Positions 53,243-61,019 of a stretch of DNA of 64,000 nucleotides are shown here, in pieces. The stretch is from Arenibacter sp. ARW7G5Y1 (GTDB lineage: Bacteria; Bacteroidota; Bacteroidia; Flavobacteriales; Flavobacteriaceae). Within the stretch, counting starts at the first letter, position 1, and each line of letters starts with the position of its first letter. The stretch spans positions 1 through 64,000 of the forward strand of contig NZ_QJJZ01000003.1 of assembly GCF_003201775.1 (NCBI RefSeq), read 5' to 3'. The position numbers were made by a program, and so were the translations under genes. A model generated the notes under the pieces. It saw nothing but the letters and a program-made list of their open reading frames with translations, was not told the DNA's origin and did not search any database.

Positions 53243-54088
53243 ATGGAATACAAGAATTTTCAAACATTTACAGCAGAACAAAAAGGAGGAATTTTAACAG
53301 TGACTATAAACTTTGGTCCTGTAAACGTACAAGGGCAAGAAATGCTAGCCGACCTAACTAGTCTATGTTTACGATTAGAACGTGATAGAAGCGTAAAAGT
53401 AGTCGTTTTTGAATCTTCAAATTCAGGATATTGGGTGTGTCATTATGATACCAACTTGCTTAGAGATATGTCTACAGAAGCAGTACCTAGAAACGAAATA
53501 CAGTTATTGGACTTACAATCTGTTTTAGAAAGATTAAGCAAGGTGCCACAAGCAACCATCGCAAAAATTGAAGGTTTTGCACGAGGTGGCGGACATGAAA
53601 TGGCTTTGGCATTGGATATGCGTTTTGCTGCAAGAGGAAAAGCCAAATTTATGCAAATGGAAGTAGGTATGGGCATTTTACCTTGTGGTGGCGGAGCCTC
53701 ACGTATGGCAAGACAAACCGGTTTAGGAAAGGCATTGGAAATTATTTTAGGTGCCAGGGATTGGGATGCAGACGAAGCTGAAAAATTCGGAACAATAAAC
53801 AAAGCTTTAGATGCAGATGAGATTGGACCTTATGTTGATGCCTTGGCAGAACGTATTTCAAAATTTCCGGCAGATTCTATTGCAGCTAGCAAACGCGCGG
53901 TATATGCATCTATAGACTTGCCAATTAAAGAGGCTTTAAGGGAAGAAGCTTATCAGTTGTTTCAGGCTACAAGCAGAACTCCTGCAATAAAGAGATTCAC
54001 CTATGCAGATGAAAATGGGGCACAGTTTGACCATAATAACCAAAAGAATTGGGAGCAAATGGTGATGGAAATTCAAGAGGTAAATTAA
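53243..54088 (+). CDS. Enoyl-CoA hydratase/isomerase family protein
   Basis: 281 residues from ATG 53243; the open frame 16 codons upstream overlaps the promoter region. Crotonase fold: SGYWVCHYDT at the first oxyanion strand, GFARGGGHEMALALDMRFAA at the second, then MEVGMGILPCGGGASRMARQTG. The residues at the usual catalytic glutamates are not obvious, so the reaction is unsettled: hydration, isomerisation or hydrolysis of an acyl-CoA or an unrelated substrate. First gene of a unit with the MDR gene 40 bases on; behind operator site 1. Confidence 0.87.
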   Translation: MEYKNFQTFTAEQKGGILTVTINFGPVNVQGQEMLADLTSLCLRLERDRSVKVVVFESSNSGYWVCHYDTNLLRDMSTEAVPRNEIQLLDLQSVLERLSKVPQATIAKIEGFARGGGHEMALALDMRFAARGKAKFMQMEVGMGILPCGGGASRMARQTGLGKALEIILGARDWDADEAEKFGTINKALDADEIGPYVDALAERISKFPADSIAASKRAVYASIDLPIKEALREEAYQLFQATSRTPAIKRFTYADENGAQFDHNNQKNWEQMVMEIQEVN

Positions 54089-54128
54089 TAAAACAGGAAT
54101 TATAAATAAATTAAAAAGAAGATTAGAT

Positions 54129-55112
54129 ATGAAAGCAATGTTATTGAACAGTTACGGAGAAAATGCAATATTTACGGCAACCGAAATTGAAAAACCAGCA
54201 GTAAAGGCAAATCACGTATTGGTAAAAATAGCGGCATCTAGTGTAAATACTATAGACACGATGATTAAGAATATGGGAACCGATTTACCATTATCACCAG
54301 CTGCACCAGCCTTATTGGGAATGGATTTCTCAGGAACTGTAGAATCGGTTGGGGATGGTGTAGAGGGTTTTAACGTAGGCGATGAAGTGTACGGTTGTGC
54401 AGGCGGATTAGCAGATTTGCCTGGTACATTATCAGAATATATTGTTGCAGACAGCAATTTGGTGGCACACAAACCAAAAGGGTTGACAATGCGCGAAACC
54501 GCAGCCTTACCCTTAGTCGCAATTACGGCTTACGAAGGTCTAACAAGAGCAGGTGTAAAAGAAGGTCAAAAAGTATTGGTACATGGTGGTTCTGGCGGTG
54601 TTGGGCACTTAGCCGTACAATTGGCTAAGTACTATGGTGCAGAAGTTTTTGCAACAGGTACAGGCGAAAACCAAAAGGCCATTGTAGAAAAATTTGGTGC
54701 AACTTTCATTGATTTTAAAACTGAAAGAGTAGCCGATTATACTGCTAAATATACTGATGGTGGTTTTGATGTAGTTTTTGATACGGTGGGTGGAGCAAAT
54801 CTTAACAATTCTATTGAAGCGGTTGCTTTAAACGGTCACATTTCCACTACAGTTTCTTTATGTGAGTTAGATTTAACTCCGCTACACTTTAAAGGTGCAT
54901 CATTACATGTAGTGTTTATGTTAATACCAATGTTGCACAATTTTAAAAGGGATATTCACGGAACTATTTTAGAGCATTTAGCAGAAATTTCTAACGAAGG
55001 ACATTTAACTCCAATAGTAGATGAAAACACTTTTTCATTAGAGCAAGTTGGTAATGCTTATGCACATTTACAAAGCGGAAAAGCTATTGGTAAAATAGTG
55101 GTTGAAAACTAA
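54129..55112 (+). CDS. NADP-dependent MDR quinone oxidoreductase-like
   Basis: 327 residues. SSVNTIDTMIKNMG, GMDFSGTVESVGDGV and GGSGGVGHLAVQLAKYYGAEV (NADPH site) are typical of the quinone oxidoreductase branch of zinc-free MDR enzymes. It reduces quinones or activated double bonds. It follows the crotonase gene after 40 bases and ends at the terminator 55161-55186, so the two form an operon under operator site 1. Confidence 0.88.
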   Translation: MKAMLLNSYGENAIFTATEIEKPAVKANHVLVKIAASSVNTIDTMIKNMGTDLPLSPAAPALLGMDFSGTVESVGDGVEGFNVGDEVYGCAGGLADLPGTLSEYIVADSNLVAHKPKGLTMRETAALPLVAITAYEGLTRAGVKEGQKVLVHGGSGGVGHLAVQLAKYYGAEVFATGTGENQKAIVEKFGATFIDFKTERVADYTAKYTDGGFDVVFDTVGGANLNNSIEAVALNGHISTTVSLCELDLTPLHFKGASLHVVFMLIPMLHNFKRDIHGTILEHLAEISNEGHLTPIVDENTFSLEQVGNAYAHLQSGKAIGKIVVEN

Positions 55113-55160
55113 AGCAAATAAGGATTTGCAATGTTTCCTTATGGTTGATTGGTTGTGTTG

Positions 55161-55186
55161 AATGCCTCTTTTTAGAGGCATTTTTC
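55161..55186 (+). terminator. Terminator of the crotonase-MDR operon
   Basis: AATGCCTCT (55161-55169) pairs with AGAGGCATT (55174-55182) around TTTT, followed by TTTC. Confidence 0.8.
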
Positions 55187-55209
55187 ATTCAGAAAAGATT
55201 AAAACCTTG

Positions 55210-55243
55210 TTTTTTACTAAAACCACCATTTTTACTACCAAAG
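55210..55243 (+). promoter_or_regulatory. AraC operator candidate, site 2
   Basis: TTTTTTACTAAAACCAC (55210-55226) is identical to site 1; a second half-site TTTTTACTACCAAAG follows at 55229-55243. It is 19 bases before a -7 box. Two identical 17-mers in front of two separate promoters point to one regulator. Confidence 0.65.
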
Positions 55244-55262
55244 TCAAAAAGGGGTTTGTGCT

Positions 55263-55270
55263 TAATTTTG
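55263..55270 (+). promoter_or_regulatory. -7 box TAATTTTG
   Basis: Exact TAnnTTTG match 50 bases before the oxygenase gene start. Confidence 0.5.
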
Positions 55271-55319
55271 TTATAGATAAAAAATACAATAGCGGTAGCT
55301 ATACTTAAAAATAGATATT

Positions 55320-56282
55320 ATGAAAACAATAGAACATACAAATGCACTTGCAGAAGCTCGTGCTCTAGAATTACCATCACGAGAATTATCATTAAAACGC
55401 GATCCATCAGTTTCAAAATTTTGGAATGAAAACCGTAAATTGTTAGAAAAAGCTTGGGCAGAATGGGAAATTGAAAATAAAGACAATTTACTAATTCCTG
55501 ATGAAACGCTTCTTGACCCACGCTTGCGAAAAGCTATTAGCGAAGCATGGGAAAACCCAGAAAAAGAAAATACTGTGGCAGATTTATGGGAAGAAATTAT
55601 ACCTGGAGTTTATGTGGCACAGTTTTTTGATCTTGATCGCTTAGCGGAATTTCGTAATTATTTAGAAGCTGTAGCGAATTCACAAGTTCCTAAGCGTGCA
55701 CCATATGGTATACAATTAAATCGTTATGGAATGATGTTGGATTCGCGTTCAGAAGGACATTTGGCTGCACCTAATTTTCAGGCATTTTACAACGATATTA
55801 TGGACCGTTATATGCGTCCGATTGCGCGTTTGTTATTAGGAACTTATGGTTATGATAACCAAACATTTGGTTTCTCAATCCAATACAATCCAGATAAGGA
55901 CAAGGACTTACACGCACATACCGATGCTTCTGCGGCTACCTTGAATATCAACATTAACTTACCGGAAGAAAAGTTTACGGGATCTGTAGTTGATTTTTAT
56001 GATAAAGCTTCAGGAAAAACCGTGCAAGCTATTTTTGAGCCAGGTAAAGCCATAATTCACAGAGGCAATGTACCACACGCTACACACCCAATTACAAGCG
56101 GACAACGTAGTAATTTAGTAGTTTGGTTGTATGGTGACCGTATGCAAATACCACGTGGTAACACCAGTAGTTACGGAAATATTAGCAGTGACACAATCAA
56201 AGATGTTGCATTTGAAAACGTTACAGCTCGCCAACGTTGGAGTTTGCCTGATGGCCCTAAAGATACCGTAGCACCTTTTTAA
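55320..56282 (+). CDS. Putative Fe(II)/2-oxoglutarate oxygenase
   Basis: 320 residues. The iron site reads H200-T-D202 (LHAHTDAS), distal H253 (NVPHATHPITSGQR) and R263 as the probable 2-oxoglutarate contact; LNININLPEEKFTGSVVDFY and NLVVWLYGD complete the jelly-roll pattern of 2OG-Fe(II) oxygenases. The first 90 residues are helical, acidic and without recognisable motif. It has its own promoter with operator site 2. The substrate is unknown; the fold is the secure part. Confidence 0.75.
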   Translation: MKTIEHTNALAEARALELPSRELSLKRDPSVSKFWNENRKLLEKAWAEWEIENKDNLLIPDETLLDPRLRKAISEAWENPEKENTVADLWEEIIPGVYVAQFFDLDRLAEFRNYLEAVANSQVPKRAPYGIQLNRYGMMLDSRSEGHLAAPNFQAFYNDIMDRYMRPIARLLLGTYGYDNQTFGFSIQYNPDKDKDLHAHTDASAATLNININLPEEKFTGSVVDFYDKASGKTVQAIFEPGKAIIHRGNVPHATHPITSGQRSNLVVWLYGDRMQIPRGNTSSYGNISSDTIKDVAFENVTARQRWSLPDGPKDTVAPF

Positions 56283-56358
56283 AAACGAAATCACTTTATT
56301 GTGTAGTACAGGTCATAATTAATGAACGGCTTATTACTTTGGGCGTTAAAAACATTGA

Positions 56359-56388
56359 AAAACTGGCAATACAGATTTTGCCAGTTTT
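56359..56388. terminator. Hairpin after the 2OG oxygenase gene
   Basis: AAAACTGGCAA (56359-56369) pairs with TTGCCAGTTTT (56378-56388). The T-tract is short. It lies 77 bases after the oxygenase stop and 22 bases before the SDR start. Confidence 0.6.
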
Positions 56389-56409
56389 CATCAACATAAA
56401 AAAAATACA

Positions 56410-57204
56410 ATGAAACATATACTAATAACAGGAAGCACGGACGGAATAGGAAAATTGCTAGCCTTGCGTTTAGCTAAAGAAGGGCACTATGTTGCCATTC
56501 ATGGTAGAAGTGAAACAAAATTGGCGGCTACTTTAAAAAACATTAAAGAGCAATCCAACAATGAAAATATACTAGGCTTTTTAGCAGATTTTTCAGACTT
56601 AAATGCTGTAAAAAAAATGGTTATGGAAGTTGCTGAAAAGATGCCAAAAATTGATGTGTTGGTAAACAATGCAGGCATCTTAACAACAAATAGTAAAACC
56701 GCTAATACGGATATTAGATTTATAGTGAATTATTTTGCGCCTTATGTGTTGACCAACGGTCTGTTGCCTAATCTAAAAACATCGGAAGCACCACGAATTG
56801 TAAATTTAAGCTCTGCAGCACAATCAACCATAAATGTACAGGGACTGGAGGGTAAAACAGGTTTGGGTGCCAACGAAGCTTACGCACAAAGTAAACTGGC
56901 ATTAACGATGTGGAGTTTTTATTTGGCAGAACAAGAACCGTCAATTACTGTTGTAGCGGTAAACCCTGGTTCTTTATTAAATACTAAAATGGCCAATGAA
57001 GCCTACGGACAGCATTGGTCTCCTGCAGAAAAAGGAGTTAACATTTTGTACGATCTAAGTATTACCGATCTGGCCCAAACAGGACGGTATTTTGACAACG
57101 ACAAAGGTTCATATGCCCCAGCACACGCTGATGCTAATAACCAAGAAAAAATAAGGCAACTTATAAGGCTCACCAATGAAGTTTTGGGAAATCCATTCTC
57201 CTGA
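56410..57204 (+). CDS. Short-chain dehydrogenase/reductase
   Basis: 264 residues. T7-GSTDGIG14 is the cofactor motif, VNNAG the structural motif, and YAQSK the catalytic Tyr-Lys pair after SSAAQSTIN. It should reduce or oxidise a carbonyl/alcohol with NAD(P)H. It is the last gene of the AT-rich island; after it base composition returns to the local norm. Its promoter is not clear. Confidence 0.9.
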   Translation: MKHILITGSTDGIGKLLALRLAKEGHYVAIHGRSETKLAATLKNIKEQSNNENILGFLADFSDLNAVKKMVMEVAEKMPKIDVLVNNAGILTTNSKTANTDIRFIVNYFAPYVLTNGLLPNLKTSEAPRIVNLSSAAQSTINVQGLEGKTGLGANEAYAQSKLALTMWSFYLAEQEPSITVVAVNPGSLLNTKMANEAYGQHWSPAEKGVNILYDLSITDLAQTGRYFDNDKGSYAPAHADANNQEKIRQLIRLTNEVLGNPFS

Positions 57205-57216
57205 ACAATTGTCCGT

Positions 57217-57606
57217 TTATTTTAATTTTAGGTCCAATGCCCAGCTATTATCGTCAATATAATTCATCAATACTGCAAAAAAGGCCACATGGAAAAGTTG
57301 TGAAGGTAATATTGCCCAGTTCTCTATTAAAGTGGTTCCAAAGATCAACATGAGCATGATCAGCGCCCCTAAAAGAATCGCTTGCCTGGTAAAAAAGCCT
57401 ATAAGCAAAAGAAGCCCTACACAAAGTTCAAGTACGGGAAGTGCGTAACTAAAGGGTACAACAATGATTTCCGGTAACATGGAGCCCTCAAAACTTTTGA
57501 CCATCCATTTACTAAAACCCGATAGTTTGGGCAAACGTACCAATCCGTGCCCAAACATGCTTAACCCTATCGCCAGGCGCAACATTAAATAACTAATATT
57601 GTTCAT
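57217..57606 (-). CDS. DoxX-family membrane protein
   Basis: Start at 57606 (MNNISYLMLRLAIGLSMFGHGLVR); the longer frame runs into the promoter box. 129 residues with four membrane helices: ISYLMLRLAIGLSMFGHGLVRL, YALPVLELCVGLLLLIGFF, AILLGALIMLMLIFGTTL and HVAFFAVLMNYID. The RLAIGLSMFGHGL start is typical of DoxX. Function undefined. Monocistronic, reading towards the SDR gene. Confidence 0.82.
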   Translation of the reverse strand: MNNISYLMLRLAIGLSMFGHGLVRLPKLSGFSKWMVKSFEGSMLPEIIVVPFSYALPVLELCVGLLLLIGFFTRQAILLGALIMLMLIFGTTLIENWAILPSQLFHVAFFAVLMNYIDDNSWALDLKLK

Positions 57607-57619
57607 TGTTTTTTTGTTG

Positions 57620-57627
57620 CAAATATA
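57620..57627 (-). promoter_or_regulatory. -7 box (TATATTTG on minus) of the DoxX gene
   Basis: CAAATATA on the plus strand reads TATATTTG on the minus strand, 13 bases before the start at 57606. Confidence 0.55.
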
Positions 57628-58137
57628 GAAAAATGTGGGAGGGTGTAGTTTTATATAGCGTCCATAAACCATTTACCCCACTTTTCCCTGATTTATAAAA
57701 TTGACCAATTTTTATTCTTACTTCCTTTAAAAATACTGTAAAATTGGTTTTTCTTATCTTTATAAAAAGTACGACAGGATTATTATTACACAATACGCTG
57801 TGATTTCCAATTTATTTTGAGACCTTTTATTGCTGTGTTTCCATAAAGGGCAAGAACTATATCGTAATTTTTAATGAATCAATTATACCATTGAAGTCTG
57901 TAAATTAGGTATTTGCAGGTTCTCTTGGATAGTATTGGTACAAGGTATTTGATGGGGAAACTATCCATACCCTTGAACGGTATGAATATTTTAAAACAAC
58001 TTTAAAACGCCTAAAGCCACGGTAATAGTTCATGAACGTATTTTTGGATGAACTACTTTGAACAGCTTCAACGTGAATAGAGGGATAGAGGCATATCAAT
58101 AATATTAAGTGGTAAGGTATCTGGTACCTGTGGTATA
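57628..58137. other. Gene-free stretch between DoxX and luciferase-like genes
   Basis: 510 AT-rich bases with only short, unconvincing frames. No strong repeat or hairpin found. The upstream signals of both divergent genes must lie here; only the DoxX -7 box next to it is clear. Confidence 0.5.
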
Positions 58138-59166
58138 ATGAATCTGTTGGACGGATTCATAGAATTAATTAACCCCTCCGAAGAAAAGTGTATGAAGGAT
58201 TTTGAGCCTATTAACAAAGCATATAACAATGTATTTCAACCCGATGAACTGAGCATTGGAATTGCAATGCCTATTGAGAACTACGATCAGGGCTTAATGC
58301 CTACCATGGAACATCATTTGGAACGTGTGGAATTATTGGAAGAATTGGGCTTCAAGGCCCTTTGGATTCGTGATGTACCTTTCAATGTACCCTCTTTTGG
58401 TGATTCGGGCCAGATGTACGACCCCTTTACTTATTTGGGATTTTTGGCAGGCAAAACCAAAAAAATAGCCTTGGGTGTTTCCAGCATAGCTTTGCCATTG
58501 CACCATCCGGTACATGTAGCAAAATCCGCTGCCACCATAGATCAATTATCAGGAGGGAGGTTGCTTTTAGGAGTGGCTTCGGGCGATAGACCTGACGAAT
58601 ATCCGGGTATGGGAATCGAATATGAAAACCGTGGGGAATTGTTTAGGGAGGCCTTTCGATACCTTCGTATGTCACAGCAGAGTTACCCTAAATTGGAAAC
58701 CAAAAATTTTGGTATTTTAAAAGGGGATATTGATATACTTCCAAAGGCTAAAAGCCATAAAATTCCCTTGTTGATGACTGGTTTTAGTCAGCAATCCTTG
58801 GAGTGGAATGCCAAACACGCAAATGGTTGGATGTATTACGGCAGGGATCTTGGACAACAGAAATATAGAATTGAGGAGTGGCGGACACTGGTTGCGGAAA
58901 CAAGTATATTTGACAAGCCTTTTATGCAACCTCTGTATCTAGATCTTCAAGAAGACGATGATTTTATACCACAACCCATTCATTTGGGCTTTAGGACGGG
59001 TGCTAATTATTTGATCACCTATTTACATCATTTAAAAACTATTGGTGTAAACCATGTAAGTATAAATCTAAGGTTCAATTCCAATGATATGGAACGCACC
59101 TTGGAGCGACTGGCAGAAAAAGTATTGCCAGAATTTCAAAAGAATAAAAAGTCAGTAAAAATATAA
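58138..59166 (+). CDS. Luciferase-like (LLM class) flavin monooxygenase, TIGR03571-like
   Basis: 342 residues (ATG 58192 is an alternative start). SIGIAMPIENYDQGLMPTMEHHLERVELLEELGF, ALWIRDVPFNVPSFGDSGQMYDP and GGRLLLGVASGDRPDEYP match the LLM subfamily TIGR03571 as I remember it. It uses reduced flavin and O2 to oxidise an unknown substrate; a separate flavin reductase would be needed, and the nitroreductase at 49430 is far away. Monocistronic; the non-coding repeat R1 copy B begins right after it. Confidence 0.85.
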   Translation: MNLLDGFIELINPSEEKCMKDFEPINKAYNNVFQPDELSIGIAMPIENYDQGLMPTMEHHLERVELLEELGFKALWIRDVPFNVPSFGDSGQMYDPFTYLGFLAGKTKKIALGVSSIALPLHHPVHVAKSAATIDQLSGGRLLLGVASGDRPDEYPGMGIEYENRGELFREAFRYLRMSQQSYPKLETKNFGILKGDIDILPKAKSHKIPLLMTGFSQQSLEWNAKHANGWMYYGRDLGQQKYRIEEWRTLVAETSIFDKPFMQPLYLDLQEDDDFIPQPIHLGFRTGANYLITYLHHLKTIGVNHVSINLRFNSNDMERTLERLAEKVLPEFQKNKKSVKI

Positions 59167-59200
59167 CGAGCAAAGCAAAGGTTGTTAGAGGAAGGCGGAC

Positions 59201-59693
59201 ACCAAACGATAGACCTTGAGGGCAATGCCCAAAGGTTTTTAATAACGGAAAATGACTTATCCCCACATGAAGGTTGACGCAACGAAAGGACCGGCCTATT
59301 TTCAATTTACTTAAGTGGTTATTATTGCCTGCCTTCGGCAGACAGGCCTGCCTTTGTCGGCAGACAGGTTTTTTATAGGTTTTCATGAATCTTCGATTTC
59401 GTCTTAAATCAAGTAGTTTTCACATTGGACGCCGGGGCTGTGGAAAGTGCGTAGATTTAAAGAAATTTAAAATCAGCCTGGCCTTGGCTACAGCTGGCTC
59501 CTCCTAACCACAAGGTACCCCGCACCTTGGTTATTCGGCCCTGGTCGTTTTTTATTCATCGGCTGGTCTATTGATCTTTAATGGTATTCATGAATGCTGC
59601 GCATTTGGGCGATGCAAAAAATGAACAGGATACAAACTTTGGATAGTAAATTATATTTTTTTGTAATTCACACTCAACTTTTGGGATTGATCC
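59201..59693. repeat. Structured dispersed repeat R1, copy B (non-coding)
   Basis: The second copy of the repeat at 341-1022. Order here is U (59201-59308), T (59307-59400, with a 41-bp insertion) and V (59400-59693). V lacks the 49-bp hairpin of copy A but has extra sequence in the middle (about 59478-59606). It ends with CAACTTTTGGGATTGATCC (59675-59693). Directly after it comes the 47-bp repeat shared with 60762-60808. Confidence 0.7.
59328..59368. mobile_element. 41-bp double palindromic unit inserted in repeat R1 copy B
   Basis: Two TGCC/GGCA units back to back (CCTGCCTTCGGCAGACAGG and CCTGCCTTTGTCGG-CAGACAGG). The flanks join seamlessly in copy A between positions 361 and 362, so this is a clean insertion there, or a clean loss in copy A. 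Confidence 0.7.
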
Positions 59694-59740
59694 GGGAAAG
59701 GTGCTATTGGGGTTCGTCAAGATTTATCACCTGATAAGGT
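59694..59740. repeat. 47-bp repeat, copy 1
   Basis: 44 of 47 positions agree with 60762-60808, starting GGGAAAGGTGCTATT and ending CCTGATAAGGT. On the minus strand both read as the end of a protein (YQVINL(D/N)EP(Q/K), then TAG), so it is a duplicated gene end. It starts where R1 copy B ends. Confidence 0.7.
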
Positions 59741-59750
59741 GCTTTGTGGT

Positions 59751-60317
59751 CTAATCGGGAATATTGAACCGCTCGGCTATTTCTTCATAACTGAATTTGG
59801 TATAATCTACGGGAGCTGATTTTCCGCTTTCAGGAATGCCCCCAGGAATCAAAATGTATCGGAATTCTATGAGCAGCAAAGGCTGACCGATTACATCAGA
59901 ATCTATCGATTCAACGATAAGTCTTAAATTATATAAACTACCTGGCCGTGCGGAATAACTTTGGTTACGACCGAAAATTACTGCAGGGAGTTGATATACT
60001 ACATCGCCGGCTGATTTGCCATACACGAGAACTGCGCCATTTTCTTTGATATCCTCAGTCAGTCCCGGAGCAATTATAAAAGAATTCCAATTTAAGTAGG
60101 TATTGGGATCAAAAGTGAAAGGGGATGTTATCCATTCGGAATAAATCACATTGGCTGTACCAGCAGGTCCTACTTCGCCTTGTGGTCCGGCAGGCCCTTG
60201 TTGGCCCTGTATTCCTTGTTCTCCTTGTGGACCAATATCACCATCTTTCGAACAGGCCATGGTTAAAGTGCCCATTAAAAGAATGGCAAATAATCGCGTT
60301 GTGGAATTCATTTTCAT
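59751..60317 (-). CDS. Lipoprotein with short collagen-like repeat
   Basis: 188 residues. Lipoprotein signal with lipid Cys at 22 (GTLTMAC). Residues 26-52 are nine Gly-X-Y triplets (GDIGPQGEQGIQGQQGPAG...), followed by a beta-rich C-terminal domain of about 130 residues (TANVIYSEWITSPFTFDPNTYLNW). Bacterial collagen-like stalks of this kind raise a head domain above the surface; the head resembles those common in flavobacterial lipoproteins but I cannot name it. It stands between two copies of the 47-bp duplicated gene end. Confidence 0.75.
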   Translation of the reverse strand: MKMNSTTRLFAILLMGTLTMACSKDGDIGPQGEQGIQGQQGPAGPQGEVGPAGTANVIYSEWITSPFTFDPNTYLNWNSFIIAPGLTEDIKENGAVLVYGKSAGDVVYQLPAVIFGRNQSYSARPGSLYNLRLIVESIDSDVIGQPLLLIEFRYILIPGGIPESGKSAPVDYTKFSYEEIAERFNIPD

Positions 60318-60475
60318 AATACCTTTATTTTATGGCTAATAGCATTTAAATTACATCTCGAAATCAGTGCGAGAGGGTAATTATTTTAAAGGCCTAAATT
60401 AAAGATGCCATTCAGGAAGGGATGTCACATATGTAACAAAATATATAAGAGAAGTAACATATACCATCCTTATAA

Positions 60476-60712
60476 TTAATATATCTTTCCCTTTACATAA
60501 TAGCCGTCTACGGCGGTCAGCCTAAACCCTTTTTGGTGATATTTGTTAACTGCATCTTGATATTTTTGGCCTGTTATCGCTTGTAAATCTATCCAATTCT
60601 TGATCGTATGGGGGGTCATTTCTTCATTTACAGTTGTGTGCGCATGGGTCTTGTGGACTATGAAAAATAGCAGGACCATACACCAAACGATTGTTTTTGA
60701 TACTTTTTTCAT
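60476..60712 (-). CDS. Small secreted protein of unknown function
   Basis: 78 residues with a signal peptide (VSKTIVWCMVLLFFIVHKTHA). The mature part, about 54 residues, is polar (MTPHTIKNWIDLQAITGQKYQDAVNKYHQKGF) and ends with DGYYVKGKIY. It is 158 bases upstream of the collagen-like gene on the same strand. No family recognised. It looks genuine because of the leader and codon use. Confidence 0.55.
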   Translation of the reverse strand: MKKVSKTIVWCMVLLFFIVHKTHAHTTVNEEMTPHTIKNWIDLQAITGQKYQDAVNKYHQKGFRLTAVDGYYVKGKIY

Positions 60713-60761
60713 GATACTTTATTTTAAGATTGGACAAGGGGCAATCTTTGCGCCTTGGTAG

Positions 60762-60960
60762 GGGAAAGGTGCTATTTGGGTTCGTTAAGATTTATTACCT
60801 GATAAGGTTCCGGGCCCAAGGCATATATTGTACCGATGATGTAGACCTATGGGTAAAATATATAATAATCTTGCCCAAGGCTTATCACTTTTTCGGAGAT
60901 CCCATAATTTACCCACCAATTATATATCCCTATTCGCTTAAAAGAATAGGCCATTCACTG
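60762..60960 (-). pseudogene. Decayed minus-strand frame sharing its 3' end with 59694-59740
   Basis: The minus strand reads MAYSFKRIGIYNWWVNYG, ISEKVISLGQDYYIFYP, then TAG and, in the same frame, VYIIGTIYALGPEPYQVINL and NEPK with the stop at 60772-60774. The last dozen codons match the copy at 59694-59740 with two silent and three coding base changes by eye. This looks like the remnant of a small protein gene of which a second tail lies 1.1 kb away. No function can be named. Confidence 0.4.
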
Positions 60961-60990
60961 ATTCCATAAAATTCATATTGTTCCAATCCA

Positions 60991-60998
60991 CATCTTTG
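60991..60998 (+). promoter_or_regulatory. -7 box variant CATCTTTG before cotH-like gene
   Basis: Same 8-mer as before csp and the AhpD-like gene, 21 bases before the start at 61020. Confidence 0.5.
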
Positions 60999-61019
60999 TA
61001 GGGTATTAATAACCTATAA

